Positions 9,693 through 19,205 of a stretch of 64,000 nt of DNA are shown piece after piece. The notes under the pieces were generated by a model. The model saw only the letters and a program-made list of their open reading frames with translations. It was not told the origin of the DNA and made no database searches. Position 1 is the stretch's first letter. Every line of letters begins with the position of its first letter. Both the position numbers and the translations under genes were made by a program. Source of the DNA: Phycisphaerae bacterium (lineage in GTDB: Bacteria; Planctomycetota; Phycisphaerae; Phycisphaerales; UBA1924); NCBI GenBank assembly GCA_016794925.1, contig JAEUIW010000008.1:62001-126000 (forward strand), in the 5' to 3' direction.

Positions 9693-9724
9693 CTACTACC
9701 TGTGTCGTAGACACACTACTACAC
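9693..9724. promoter_or_regulatory. Candidate BlaI operator
   Basis: A perfect inverted repeat TGTGTC-GTA-GACACA occupies 9701-9715. It is flanked by direct copies of CTACTAC at 9693-9699 and 9716-9722. It lies about 20 bases upstream of the BlaI start, between divergent genes. The location and dyad fit autoregulation by a BlaI dimer. The assignment is inferred from position and symmetry; no other copy was compared. Confidence 0.55.
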
Positions 9725-9945
9725 TCGTCGTTGACCGTCAACCCCTTCTTGTGTTTTTTTTCGAATTCTTTCGCGCCCGCCGCCGGCCGCACGGGCACGG
9801 TCGTCACATGTCCGCACGCGACCGCGCACTTCCGTTAGGATGCGACTGGACGGGAAATCCGTCGCCCGGGCACCGATCCCGGGGGGCGGTGCGGCGGACT
9901 ATCGAGGACTCTGAACCATTGTGGATGGAATGTGGAGAATCGAAC

Positions 9946-11391
9946 ATGCTGACGAACCTGGCGGCCTCGGCGCTGCTGACCCTCACCACCCTCCCCTCCG
10001 CCCGGAACGCGCCCAGCGCCCCCGAACCGATCCGAACCCTGCTTATCACGGGCCACAACAACCACAACTGGCCCTACACGAGCCGCCTCCACCGGGACAC
10101 CCTTGAGGCCACCGGCCGGTTTGCCGTCACCATCACCGACGATCCGGCGCGCACGCTCGCCGATCCCAAGGCAATCGAGGGCGTGCGCGTGTTCGTGCTC
10201 GATTACAACGATTTCGGCGCGCCCAAGCGCTGGGGCGACGCGGCAGAGAAGAACTTCGTGCGCGCGGTGCAGAGCGGCGCGGGCGTCGTCGCCGTTCACT
10301 CCGCCAACAACGCCTTCCCGGGCTGGTTCGAATACGAGAAGATGCTCGGCCTGATGTGGCGCGAGGGAACCGGCCACGGCAAGTTCCATGCCTTCGACGT
10401 CGAGTGGACCGATGCCGACCACCCCATCACCAGAGGGCTCTCGACGTTCACCGCCCACCCGGACGAGCTCTACCACTCGTTGGTCAACTCACACAAGGTG
10501 CCGTTCCACCTCCTCGGACGGGCCCTCAGCAGCAAGGACTCGGGCGGAACGGGCAGGCACGAGCCCATGGCGCTCACGCTTGAGTTCGGCAAGGGCCGCA
10601 TCTTCGCCACGCCGCTGGGCCACGTCTGGCTGAATTCCGAAGAGAGCAAGGCCTCTGTCGCCGACCCGCGATTCAAAGCTCTCCTCTGCCGCGGCACCGA
10701 ATGGGCCGCGACAGGCGCCGTCACCCAGGGGACAACGTGGTCCGATACCCGGCCCCACAACACCCTCACCGACGCCGAGAAGAAGGATGGGTGGATGCTG
10801 CTCTTCGACGGCGTCTCGACGCCGGCACTGCGCGGCTGGAAAAAAGACGCGCTCCCGGCTCGCTGGGTCGTCAAGGACGGTGAATTCCGGCTCAACAAGG
10901 GCGAGTCGGAAGGCGGCGACGTCTGCACACGCGAGGAGTACGCCGACTTCGAATTCGCCTGCGATTGGAAAGTCGCCAAGGGGGGAAACTCGGGCATCAT
11001 GTACCGCTGCACCGAGGACCACACCTACCCCTGGGAGACCGGCCCGGAGATGCAAATCCTCGATAACGCGAACCACGGCGACGGCAAGAAACCCCGCACC
11101 AGTGCCGGTTCCCTATACGATCTCGTCGAGTGCGCCTTCGACGTCGCCCGGCCCGCGGGAGAATGGAATCACGCCCGCCTCGTCGTCAGGGGCAGCCGCA
11201 TCGAGCACTGGCTCAACGGGTTCAAGGTCGTTGACATCGACGCCGCCTCCGACGACTTCAAGAAGCGGCACGCCGAGAGCAAGTGGCCGGGCATGAAGGA
11301 CTTCAACACCAAGCCCAAGGGGCGTATCGCGCTGCAGGATCACGGCGACGAGGTCGCGTTCCGGAACCTCAAGGTCCGGGTGTTGAAGTGA
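9946..11391 (+). CDS. Exported ThuA-like and DUF1080 (LamG-like) two-domain protein
   Basis: A 481-residue protein. A short hydrophobic leader (residues 1-20) suggests export. Residues about 28-260 form a ThuA-like glutamine-amidotransferase-fold domain (LLITGHNNHNWPYTS, VVAVHSANNAFPGW, GHVWLN). Residues about 280-480 form a DUF1080/3-keto-disaccharide hydrolase-like jelly roll (WMLLFDGVS, NSGIMYRCTEDHTYPWETGPEMQILD, GRIALQDHGDEVAFRNLKVR). Both domains are abundant in planctomycetes and linked to sugar turnover. I chose ATG 9946 because GGAG lies about nine bases upstream; ATG 9925 is an alternative. It leads a plus-strand series with a nucleoside-type transporter and an amino-sugar enzyme, suggesting uptake and breakdown of glycosides. 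Confidence 0.88.
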   Translation: MLTNLAASALLTLTTLPSARNAPSAPEPIRTLLITGHNNHNWPYTSRLHRDTLEATGRFAVTITDDPARTLADPKAIEGVRVFVLDYNDFGAPKRWGDAAEKNFVRAVQSGAGVVAVHSANNAFPGWFEYEKMLGLMWREGTGHGKFHAFDVEWTDADHPITRGLSTFTAHPDELYHSLVNSHKVPFHLLGRALSSKDSGGTGRHEPMALTLEFGKGRIFATPLGHVWLNSEESKASVADPRFKALLCRGTEWAATGAVTQGTTWSDTRPHNTLTDAEKKDGWMLLFDGVSTPALRGWKKDALPARWVVKDGEFRLNKGESEGGDVCTREEYADFEFACDWKVAKGGNSGIMYRCTEDHTYPWETGPEMQILDNANHGDGKKPRTSAGSLYDLVECAFDVARPAGEWNHARLVVRGSRIEHWLNGFKVVDIDAASDDFKKRHAESKWPGMKDFNTKPKGRIALQDHGDEVAFRNLKVRVLK

Positions 11392-11421
11392 TCCCGTCCA
11401 GGGGGAGTGGAGAACGGCAAC

Positions 11422-11444
11422 CGCTGCCGGGCGCGCCGGCAGCG
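11422..11444 (+). terminator. Hairpin between ThuA/DUF1080 and MFS genes
   Basis: A nine-base-pair perfect inverted repeat with a five-base loop lies 30 bases after the ThuA/DUF1080 stop. No T tract follows, so it may attenuate or stabilise rather than end transcription. Expression of the downstream genes may thus be partly uncoupled. Confidence 0.35.
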
Positions 11445-11509
11445 CCCCCGGCCGGGCGGCGGCGAACGGAACGGACGTTGCGCAACGGGGGGGTCGGAGG
11501 AACCGGACG

Positions 11510-12892
11510 ATGAGCTCGACTGATTCGACGGGCGTCACGAACACGGGCCGCGGAGCGATCGGTGTGCGCCTGAGCGTGATGATGTTCTTCCAGTTGTTCG
11601 TCTGGGGCGCCTGGTACGTCACCGTCAGCAACTACATGACCAAGATCGGTCTGGCGGATTCGATCGGGCACGCGTACACCGTCGGCCCCATCGCGGCGAT
11701 CATCTCGCCCTTCTTCCTCGGCATGATCGCCGACCGCTTCTTCTCGACCGAGCGCGTCCTCGGGGTCATGCACCTCATCGGCGGCGCGGCGCTTCTCGCG
11801 GCGCCCGCGGTGGCCGATTCCTGCGTCAAGGCCGGGTCGGCCCCCATGGGAGAATCGGCGCCGTTCATCAACCCCGCGCACGTGCCGTTCCTGGCCGTCC
11901 TCCTGCTCCACATGCTCTGCTACATGCCCACGCTCGGGCTGACCAACACGATCTCCTTCCATAACATGTCCGAGCCCGCCAAACAATTCCCGCTCGTACG
12001 GGTCTTCGGCACCATCGGCTGGATCGCACCGGGCCTGATCTTCGGCTTCCTCGCCAAGCGGTGGGTACCCGCCGGCACCGACATGGGCGACAAGGCGGCC
12101 GTGAACGCCGCGATCGCGGGCCTGCCGCATTTCTTCTACCTCGCCGGGGGCGCCGGCGTGATGCTCGGCCTGTACAGCTTCTCGCTCCCGCACACCCCAC
12201 CCCCCGCGGCGGGCAGGAAGGCGACGATCCGCGACGTCCTCGGTCTCGATGCGCTCGCGCTCATGAAGGAGCCCTCGTTCCTGATTTTCATCCTCTCCTC
12301 GTTTCTCATCTGCGTCCCGCTCGCGGCGTACTACTCCTTCGCCCCCGTGTTCGCCGGAGCCATGGGCATCTCCCCCGACAACGTCCCCATACGCATGTCC
12401 TACGGCCAGGTCTCAGAAGTCCTGTTCATGGTCGTCATGCCTTTCTTTTTCGCTCGTCTGGGCGTGAAGTGGATGCTCGCCGTCGCCATGCTCGCCTGGG
12501 CCGTCCGCTACGGCCTCTTCGCCGCCGCCCCCGGCGCGCCGACGGAAACCGCGGTGGCGCTGGTCGTCGCGGGCATCATCCTGCATGGCATCTGCTACGA
12601 TTTCTTCTTCGTCACCGGCTTCATCTACGTCGATCGCAAGGCCCCCAAGGAAATCCGCGGCCAGGCGCAGGGCTTGCTCGTGCTCGTGACCCAGGGCCTG
12701 GGCCTCGGCGTGGGGGCCCAGATCATCAGCCGGCTTGTCGCCCACCACACCGCCACCGATTCCGCCGGAGCGGTCGTAAGAAACTGGCCGCAGATCTGGC
12801 TGATCCCCTGCATCGCCGCGGGCGTCATCCTGGTCCTGTTTCTCGCCCTGTTCCGTGAGTCCGCCGCACGCGGCGGCTCCGACGCTCCTTGA
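11510..12892 (+). CDS. MFS transporter, nucleoside:H+ symporter (NupG-like) type
   Basis: A 460-residue integral membrane protein with about twelve hydrophobic helices. The first contains FQLFVWGAWYVTVSNYM and the loop after helix two contains the MIADRFFSTERVLGVMHL MFS signature, both typical of the nucleoside H+ symporter family that includes NupG and XapB. Internal helices around DFFFVTGFIYVDRKAP also match that family. A strong GGAGG lies upstream of ATG 11510. Substrate specificity cannot be read from sequence; planctomycete relatives often sit beside sugar catabolism genes, as here. The next gene begins 27 bases downstream, so the two are probably co-transcribed. Confidence 0.88.
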   Translation: MSSTDSTGVTNTGRGAIGVRLSVMMFFQLFVWGAWYVTVSNYMTKIGLADSIGHAYTVGPIAAIISPFFLGMIADRFFSTERVLGVMHLIGGAALLAAPAVADSCVKAGSAPMGESAPFINPAHVPFLAVLLLHMLCYMPTLGLTNTISFHNMSEPAKQFPLVRVFGTIGWIAPGLIFGFLAKRWVPAGTDMGDKAAVNAAIAGLPHFFYLAGGAGVMLGLYSFSLPHTPPPAAGRKATIRDVLGLDALALMKEPSFLIFILSSFLICVPLAAYYSFAPVFAGAMGISPDNVPIRMSYGQVSEVLFMVVMPFFFARLGVKWMLAVAMLAWAVRYGLFAAAPGAPTETAVALVVAGIILHGICYDFFFVTGFIYVDRKAPKEIRGQAQGLLVLVTQGLGLGVGAQIISRLVAHHTATDSAGAVVRNWPQIWLIPCIAAGVILVLFLALFRESAARGGSDAP

Positions 12893-12919
12893 GCCGCACC
12901 CCGAACGAGAGTCCACCCG

Positions 12920-14860
12920 ATGGAACACCCGCCGCCCAAGGACCCGCCGCGCCAAGGCCTCGAGCGCATCCCCGTGCTGGTCAAGCGCACCAGCCGCGAG
13001 GCCTCGGCCTGGGTCGCGGGCCAGATCGCCGATCTCATCCGCACCCGAGCGAAGGAGAATCGTCCCGCGGTGCTGGGCCTGGCCACCGGTTCAACGCCCG
13101 TGGCCGTCTACGACGAGCTCGTCCGCCTGCACCGCGAAGAGGGCCTCTCGTTCCGCAACGTCACGACCTTCAACCTGGACGAGTATTGGCCGATGCCGCC
13201 CGACTCGCTCCAGTCCTATCGCCGCTTCATGCGCGAGCACCTCTTTGACCTCGTGGACCTCGATCCCGCTCGCACGTTCCTCCCCGATGGCGCGGCGCCG
13301 CCCGACCGCGTCGCCGCGCACGCCGCCGAATACGAGCAGCGCATCCGCGAAGCCGGCGGCATCGACCTGCAGATCCTGGGCATCGGCCGCACCGGGCACA
13401 TCGGGTTCAACGAGCCGGGCTCCTCGCGCGATTCCCGCACCCGCCTGATCACCCTCGACGGCGTCACCCGCAAGGACGCCGCCGGCGACTTCTTCGGCGA
13501 GTGGAACGTCCCCCGCCGGGCGCTCACCATGGGCGTGGGCAGCATCCTCGACGCCGGCCGCATCCTCATTCTCGCGTTCGGCGAGCACAAGGCCGCGATC
13601 GTCCGACGCGCCGTGGAGGGCGACGTCACCTCCTCCGTCGCCGCGTCCTACCTGCAGGGCCGCTCGGGCGTGACCTTCGTCCTCGATCCCGCCTCGGCCT
13701 CCGAGCTCACGCGCTTCAAGACACCTTGGATTCACGCCGCGCACGACCCCACCTCCCCTCCCGTCGACTGGGACGACCGCACCACCAAGCGGGCCGTGAT
13801 CTGGCTCGCCCGAGCGATCGAGAAGCCCATTCTCAAGCTCACCAACGAGGACTACAACGAGCACGGCCTCCAGGATCTCCTGGCACTGCACGAACGCGGC
13901 GCGTACGACCTCAACCTCCGCGTCTTCCGCGCGCTGCACGCCACCATCACGGGGTGGCCGGGCGGCAAGCCCGGCCTCGCCGGGGCCGAGTACCCCAAGC
14001 GCGTCGTCGTGTTCTCTCCTCACCCCGACGACGACGTCATCAGCATGGGCGGCACCCTGATCCGCCTCTGCGACCAGCATCACCAGGTCCACGTCGCCTA
14101 CCAGACCAGCGGCGACATCGCCGTCTGGGATGATGCCGCCTTCCGCCACCTCGATTTCGTCGATGCGTTCGCGCGCGCGTTCCCCGATCTCGCCCCCGGC
14201 CTCGCCGAACGCCTCGCCGCCGCCCGCTCGCGCTTCGCGCCCCGACGCGAACCCGGGCAGCCCGACGCGCCCGAGCTCCAGCGCCTCAAGGGCCTGATCC
14301 GTCGCACCGAGGCCCGCGCCGCGGCACGCTTCTCGGGCGTCGATCCCGTTCGGATTCACTTCCTCGACCTCCCCTTCTACCAGACCGGACGGGTCCGAAA
14401 GAAACCGCTCGGCGAAGACGACATCCGCCTCACGGCCGACCTGCTCGACACCGTCAAACCTCACCAGGTCTACGCCGCCGGCGACCTCTCGGATCCCCAC
14501 GGCACGCACCGCGTCTGCCTCGACGCGGTGCTCGGCGCGCTCGAGCTCCTGCGCGACCGAGACTGGATCGGTTCGTGCGTGCTCTGGCTCTATCGCGGCG
14601 CGTGGCAGGAATGGGGGCCCGAGGACATCGAGATGGCCGTTCCCCTCGCCCCGGACGAAGTCCGCCGCAAGCGCTACGCCATCTTCAAGCACGAGAGCCA
14701 GAAGGATTCCGCCCTCTTCCCCGGCCCCAGCGACGCACGCGAGTTCTGGCAGCGCGCCGAGGATCGCAACCGCGCCACGGCCCGTGTGTACGACCAGCTC
14801 GGGCTCGCCGAATATGAGGCCATCGAGGGTTTCGTACGCTATCGCCCGGGCATGGTCTGA
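12920..14860 (+). CDS. NagB-like glucosamine-6-phosphate deaminase fused to LmbE/PIG-L deacetylase domain
   Basis: A 646-residue fusion. Residues about 10-300 match glucosamine-6-phosphate deaminase/6-phosphogluconolactonase folds: LGLATGSTPVAVYDEL binds sugar phosphate, FNLDEYWP contains the catalytic Asp/Glu region and LGIGRTGHIGFNEPGS is the family signature. From about residue 365 a LmbE-like zinc deacetylase starts with SPHPDDDVISMGGTL and later has GDLSDPHGTHRVCLDA with the partner histidines. This architecture is known in Bacteroidetes and planctomycetes. I infer release of acetate from an N-acetyl sugar followed by deamination to fructose-6-phosphate, coupled in one polypeptide. It lies downstream of the transporter gene. 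Confidence 0.92.
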   Translation: MEHPPPKDPPRQGLERIPVLVKRTSREASAWVAGQIADLIRTRAKENRPAVLGLATGSTPVAVYDELVRLHREEGLSFRNVTTFNLDEYWPMPPDSLQSYRRFMREHLFDLVDLDPARTFLPDGAAPPDRVAAHAAEYEQRIREAGGIDLQILGIGRTGHIGFNEPGSSRDSRTRLITLDGVTRKDAAGDFFGEWNVPRRALTMGVGSILDAGRILILAFGEHKAAIVRRAVEGDVTSSVAASYLQGRSGVTFVLDPASASELTRFKTPWIHAAHDPTSPPVDWDDRTTKRAVIWLARAIEKPILKLTNEDYNEHGLQDLLALHERGAYDLNLRVFRALHATITGWPGGKPGLAGAEYPKRVVVFSPHPDDDVISMGGTLIRLCDQHHQVHVAYQTSGDIAVWDDAAFRHLDFVDAFARAFPDLAPGLAERLAAARSRFAPRREPGQPDAPELQRLKGLIRRTEARAAARFSGVDPVRIHFLDLPFYQTGRVRKKPLGEDDIRLTADLLDTVKPHQVYAAGDLSDPHGTHRVCLDAVLGALELLRDRDWIGSCVLWLYRGAWQEWGPEDIEMAVPLAPDEVRRKRYAIFKHESQKDSALFPGPSDAREFWQRAEDRNRATARVYDQLGLAEYEAIEGFVRYRPGMV

Positions 14861-14886
14861 CCGCCGCGCCGCTCCGGAGAATCGAA

Positions 14887-15261
14887 GTGCTCGACAAACT
14901 CAGGCTCATCGGATCGGCCGTCAGCCTCATGCGCAACACCGAGTCCGCCCGGGCCGCGTCCCGGCGCATCAAGGAGGGAATGGACCGAGGCATCCACGTC
15001 GGCCAGGACGCGCGCGCCGGCGTGCAGGTCACCCTCACGGGGTACGCCAGGGTCCTGTCCATCCGCATCGACCCCTCCATAGTCCCGGGCATCACGCAGG
15101 ACCCCGTCGGGCGACAGGCGGCCGAGGCACTCATCGCCGAGGCCGTCAACGACGCCATCCGCAAGGCCAAGGCCGCGCTGCGCGACTCGCTCAACACCGA
15201 GGTCGCCGCGCTCGGGCTCCCGCCCCTCCCGAGGGAGATCGGCGACGCCCTCTCAACATGA
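14887..15261 (+). CDS. YbaB/EbfC-family nucleoid-associated protein
   Basis: A 124-residue protein starting at GTG 14887 with a GGAGA ribosome binding site. The pattern of an N-terminal helix (DKLRLIGSAVSLM), a central beta part (AGVQVTLTGYARVLSIRIDPSI) and a C-terminal helix (EALIAEAVNDAIRKAKAAL) is that of YbaB/EbfC, a dimeric DNA-binding protein. Family members usually sit between dnaX and recR; here neither is present, and the gene lies between the amino-sugar fusion gene and a protein kinase. The helical part is longer and more Arg-rich than usual. The role is probably DNA or nucleoid binding. Confidence 0.75.
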   Translation: MLDKLRLIGSAVSLMRNTESARAASRRIKEGMDRGIHVGQDARAGVQVTLTGYARVLSIRIDPSIVPGITQDPVGRQAAEALIAEAVNDAIRKAKAALRDSLNTEVAALGLPPLPREIGDALST

Positions 15262-15271
15262 CCCTCGCGAC

Positions 15272-17911
15272 ATGACCGAGGACGCCACCAATCCGGCCGG
15301 TTCCGGCGGGGACTTCGAAGCCCCCACCACCCCCTCGTTCGGTCCTCCCGACGGCCGTGCCAATCCCGCTTCGCGCGCCCTCCCCGCTCCCGATCCCCAC
15401 GCGCTCCAACCCGGCGCCACCATCGCGCAGCGATACCGAATCGTCTCCCGCATCGGCGGGGGCGGCATGGGCGACGTGTACCGCGCGGACGACCTGACCC
15501 TGGGCGTCGCCGTCGCCCTCAAGTTCCTCGCGCCCCATTGCATCGACCGTCCCGGCTGGCTCGATCGCTTCCGCGCCGAGGTGCGGCTCGCTCGACAGGT
15601 CTCCCACCCCAACGTCTGCCGCGTCCACGATATCCTCGAGAGCGACGACCGCGTCATGCTCACCATGGAGTACGTCGACGGGGAGGACCTCGGCTCGCTC
15701 CTCCGCCGCATCGGACGGCTGCCCCAGGACAAGGCCGTCCAGATCGCACGCCAGATCTGCCTCGGGCTCGCCGCCGCGCACGAACGCGGTGTCCTCCACC
15801 GCGACCTCAAGCCCGCCAACATCATGATCGACGGGCGCGGCAACGCACGCCTCATGGACTTTGGCGTCGCCGGGCTCGCCGACGAGCTCGCGGGCGGACG
15901 CGACGCCGGCGTCGGCACACCCGCGTACATGTCCCCCGAGCAGCTCGCGCGACGCACCCTCACCGCCCGCTCGGACCTCTACGCCCTGGGGCTCGTGCTC
16001 CACGAGCTCTTTACCGGCGCCCGCGCCTTCAGCCAGGAAACCCTCGCCGAGCTGCGCGCCGCCCGCGCGTCCGGCACGCGCGCGTCGTCTCCCAGCGCCA
16101 TCGTCCGAGACCTCGATCCCGCCGTCGAACGCGTCATCCTCCGCTGCCTCGAGCCCGATCCCCTGCTGCGACCGCCCTCCGCGCTCGCCGTCGCCGCGTC
16201 ACTCCCCGGCGGGGACCCGCTCGCCGCCGCGCTCGCCGCCGGCGAGACCCCCAGCCCCGAACTCGTCGCCCTGTCGGGCAGCACCGAGCGGATGTCGCCC
16301 CTTCACGCCGGCGCGCTCGCGGCTTCCACCCTCGCGCTGCTCGCGCTCTGCGTCCTGCTCACGGCGAGCCATTCGCTCCTGGGCGTCGCCCGGCCCGAGC
16401 GGTCCGCCGAGGTGCTGGAGGACCGCGCCCGCGAGACGCTTCGCGCACTCGGGCATGATCCCCTCGGCACGCACGGCGTCGGGCGACTCTCGGCCCGCTC
16501 CGGGTTCATCCCGTTCGTCACCAGTTCATCCGCGGACACCGACCGTCGGACCGCCGCCCTCGCCCGGCGACCCGGTCCGTTCGTCTACTGGTACCGACAC
16601 TCGCCCCTCCCGCTCATCAGCCCCAACGCCAGCCGCGAGCTGCGTCCCCTGGATCCGTTCCCGGTTGTCCCCGGCGAGGTCACGCTGATCACCGACACCC
16701 GCGGCCGGCTCGAACGCCTGGTGGCCGCCCATCCCAGAGGAAAGAACCCTGCATCAACACCGGCCGCCGAGCCCCCCGATTGGCCCGCCCTGTTCAGGCT
16801 CGCCGACCTCGACTTCACGCGCTTCTCGCCCGCGTCGCCCAACCGCCGCCCCCCGCTCGCCCTGGATTCCCTCTTCGCCTTCGATGGCTCGCTGCCCGAA
16901 TTCCCCGACCAGACCCTGCGCGTCCACGCCGGGTTCATCGACCGCCGGCTCCACTACTTCGCCGTCGATTACCCCTGGGACGAAGTCCCCGACACGACCG
17001 TGCCCCCGCCCGTACCCCCGAGCACCGCCGCGGACTGGGTCTTCGGGCTCACCGCGGCGCTGATCCTGCTCTCCGCCGCCGGGCTGGCGTGGAGGAACGT
17101 GCGCAGCCGTCGCGGAGACCGCCAGGGCGCCCTGCGCGTCGCGCTGCTCGTCGCCGTGGTCGCGGGCATCGGCTTCGGGCTGCGCATCGACGCGCCGCCC
17201 CGTCCCCAGGACGTGTTCTTCCGAGGCGACGTCTTCGCCTTCGGCGTGTGGGTCGCAGTCCTGTTCTGGCTCTTCTACGTCGCCCTGGAGCCCTACGCAC
17301 GCCGCGTCCTCCCCTCGGCGCTCATCTCCTGGGCCCGGCTCCTCCGCGGCGGCGTGCTCGATCCCCTGGTGGGCAGGCACCTGCTCATCGGCTCGACGCT
17401 CGGGTCCTTCACCGCCGCCATCGCATACGGCCTGACCGCGGCCGCGCCCGCGCCGCCCTCCCTGCTCGGACGCACCGCCCAGCACCTCTCGGGCGCCGCG
17501 CACGTCTGGTCGGCCCTCGCCGACGAGTGCATCGACGCCGTTATGGTCTCCGCCGGCTCGATGCTCATCCTGGTTCTCGGCATGCTCATGTTCCGGCGGC
17601 TCATGGCCGCGTGCGCGCTGGTCATCGTCGTCTTCGTGCTCATCAACATCACCACCGTGCAGCGCAGCCCCATCGACGTGATCCTGTCCGTGCTGGTCTC
17701 GTGCCTCCCCATCGTGCTCCTGACGCGCACCGGCCTTCTCTCCTCCGTCGCCGCCTGCGCCACGCTCGGCCTGGCCGGCATGCTGCCCATCGGACCGCAC
17801 TGGTCGGGCCCCGGCGGCGCCACGGCCTGGATCCCCGCGCTCGGGATTGCCGCCCTGCTCGCCTGGGCATCCTGGGCCGCGACCCGCGGCCGATCCGCCG
17901 CCGCGGAATGA
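15272..17911 (+). CDS. Membrane-bound serine/threonine protein kinase
   Basis: An 879-residue protein. The N-terminal 50 residues are Pro-rich. The kinase domain spans about 54-320: glycine loop IGGGGMGDVY (about 61-70), catalytic lysine in VALKFL, HRDLKPANIM (about 174-183), DFG near 195 and the APE-equivalent SPEQLA. All active-site residues are present, so it should be an active PknB-type kinase. A first membrane helix follows at about 347-367, then an extracytoplasmic segment of about 220 residues. Roughly seven more helices fill the C-terminal third. This arrangement, kinase in the cytoplasm with a polytopic membrane tail, is common in planctomycetes. The start is 10 bases after ybaB, so the two are co-transcribed. 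Confidence 0.92.
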   Translation: MTEDATNPAGSGGDFEAPTTPSFGPPDGRANPASRALPAPDPHALQPGATIAQRYRIVSRIGGGGMGDVYRADDLTLGVAVALKFLAPHCIDRPGWLDRFRAEVRLARQVSHPNVCRVHDILESDDRVMLTMEYVDGEDLGSLLRRIGRLPQDKAVQIARQICLGLAAAHERGVLHRDLKPANIMIDGRGNARLMDFGVAGLADELAGGRDAGVGTPAYMSPEQLARRTLTARSDLYALGLVLHELFTGARAFSQETLAELRAARASGTRASSPSAIVRDLDPAVERVILRCLEPDPLLRPPSALAVAASLPGGDPLAAALAAGETPSPELVALSGSTERMSPLHAGALAASTLALLALCVLLTASHSLLGVARPERSAEVLEDRARETLRALGHDPLGTHGVGRLSARSGFIPFVTSSSADTDRRTAALARRPGPFVYWYRHSPLPLISPNASRELRPLDPFPVVPGEVTLITDTRGRLERLVAAHPRGKNPASTPAAEPPDWPALFRLADLDFTRFSPASPNRRPPLALDSLFAFDGSLPEFPDQTLRVHAGFIDRRLHYFAVDYPWDEVPDTTVPPPVPPSTAADWVFGLTAALILLSAAGLAWRNVRSRRGDRQGALRVALLVAVVAGIGFGLRIDAPPRPQDVFFRGDVFAFGVWVAVLFWLFYVALEPYARRVLPSALISWARLLRGGVLDPLVGRHLLIGSTLGSFTAAIAYGLTAAAPAPPSLLGRTAQHLSGAAHVWSALADECIDAVMVSAGSMLILVLGMLMFRRLMAACALVIVVFVLINITTVQRSPIDVILSVLVSCLPIVLLTRTGLLSSVAACATLGLAGMLPIGPHWSGPGGATAWIPALGIAALLAWASWAATRGRSAAAE

Positions 17912-18212
17912 GCCCCGCGCCCCGCACCGCACGCACCCGGCAACGTCCGCGAACCCGCCCCGCACTCCCGCATGCGCCCCAGCTCGCGCGATAACCACCC
18001 GCCGCGTGCCTGATACGACGGCCGCGCCGGCGCCGCCGTCAGGACCCCACTCCCGGACCGTTCGCACACGCCTCTCGGTGGACGCTGCCCGCGCGGAATC
18101 ACAATCTGTCACTGACGGTTCGATGACGCACGCTCGGACGGGTCCGGTGGACCCGGAGCGGGGCGGCGCGGACCGCGGGCCACGGGCGCGCACCGCCCGG
18201 CCGGAGGATCCC
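17912..18212. other. Intergenic region without a gene
   Basis: About 300 bases between the kinase and the fibro-slime gene. No credible coding frame was found. A GGAGG ribosome binding site for the next gene ends the region at 18203-18207. The sequence is slightly less GC-rich around 18095-18125, where a promoter could lie, but no clear -10/-35 pair is visible. Confidence 0.5.
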
Positions 18213-19148
18213 ATGCTTCGCACCCGCACGCTCCGCTCGTCCCGAACCGCTCTCGCCCTCGCCCTCGCAGCGGGCGCCGTGGCGTTCGTCCCGCGTGCCT
18301 CGTGGGCCCAGAGCACCGGCGGCGATCAGTACTCCGGCCTGCCCCCGACCATCCGCCTCACCGGCATCGTCCGCGACTTCAAGGAGAAGTCCGTCACCGG
18401 CGGCCACGCCGACTTCGAACGCGATCCCACCGCGGGCTTCGGCCACTACGTGGGACAGGCACAGGATTACCTCGACGCCGACGGCAAGCCCGTCTTCAAG
18501 TCCACCGGGTTCCTGGTCTCCAAGAACTGGACCGACGCGCAGGGCCGCAACATCATCCAGCCCAAGTCCTACCTCTCCGCCCTCGCCGGCGACAAGGCCG
18601 GCGGCGCCAGCATGGGTGAGGGCGGCTCGCTCACCACCGCCGCCGCGTTCAGCAGGTGGTACCGCGACGTCGCCGGCGTCAACATGTCGCAACCGCTGTC
18701 CATCACGCTCGCACGCCAGCCCAACTCCAACACCTACGTCTTCGACGACAAGACCGACGCGCTCTACAAGACCCGCGGCGGGTTCTTCCCCATCAACGGC
18801 GAGCTCTTCGGCAACTCGAAGAACGAATCCAAGAACTTCCACTTCACATTCGAGCTCGGCACCGAGTTCGTCTACAAGCGGAACTCCGGACAGGTCTTCA
18901 CCTTCACCGGCGACGACGATGTCTGGGTGTACGTCGACGGCAGGCTCGTGATCGACATCGGCGGCGTCCACGCCGCGGTCAGCCAGACCATCAACCTCGA
19001 CCGCCTCGCGTGGCTCGAGGACGGCAAGCAGTACGCCCTCAAGTTCTTCTTCGCCGAGCGCCACCGCACCCAGTCCAATTTCCGCATCTCCACCACCATC
19101 AACCTCGTCAACGCGCCCCTGCCCCAGTCCACCGCGTTGTGCGACTGA
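18213..19148 (+). CDS. Secreted fibro-slime domain protein
   Basis: A 311-residue protein starting at ATG 18213 behind a strong GGAGG. A signal peptide covers about residues 1-30 with likely cleavage after SWA. The mature protein shows the fibro-slime/PA14-like signatures: RLTGIVRDFKEKS near the N-terminus, GHADFERD, and the family hallmark FTGDDDVWVYVDGRLVIDIGG near residue 235 followed by FFFAERHRTQSNFRI. The domain is found in cellulosome-related and slime-mould proteins and in planctomycetes, usually as a carbohydrate-binding or surface module. It appears to be a single-gene transcript closed by the strong hairpin at 19206-19241. Binding partner unknown. Confidence 0.9.
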   Translation: MLRTRTLRSSRTALALALAAGAVAFVPRASWAQSTGGDQYSGLPPTIRLTGIVRDFKEKSVTGGHADFERDPTAGFGHYVGQAQDYLDADGKPVFKSTGFLVSKNWTDAQGRNIIQPKSYLSALAGDKAGGASMGEGGSLTTAAAFSRWYRDVAGVNMSQPLSITLARQPNSNTYVFDDKTDALYKTRGGFFPINGELFGNSKNESKNFHFTFELGTEFVYKRNSGQVFTFTGDDDVWVYVDGRLVIDIGGVHAAVSQTINLDRLAWLEDGKQYALKFFFAERHRTQSNFRISTTINLVNAPLPQSTALCD

Positions 19149-19205
19149 TCCCGGGCCTGCTTCCCTCGGGCGCCGCCGCGCCCGCACCACCGCTGTTCCA
19201 GGCAC

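Noticed and set aside
13091-14692. Long minus-strand frame of 533 codons
   Set aside because: It is the antisense shadow of the NagB-LmbE fusion; its residues are Ala/Gly/Arg/Glu-rich with no domain, as expected for very GC-rich DNA.
16754-18316. 520-codon minus-strand frame opposite the kinase
   Set aside because: Shadow of the kinase membrane region; composition is almost entirely Gly/Arg/Ala/Glu.
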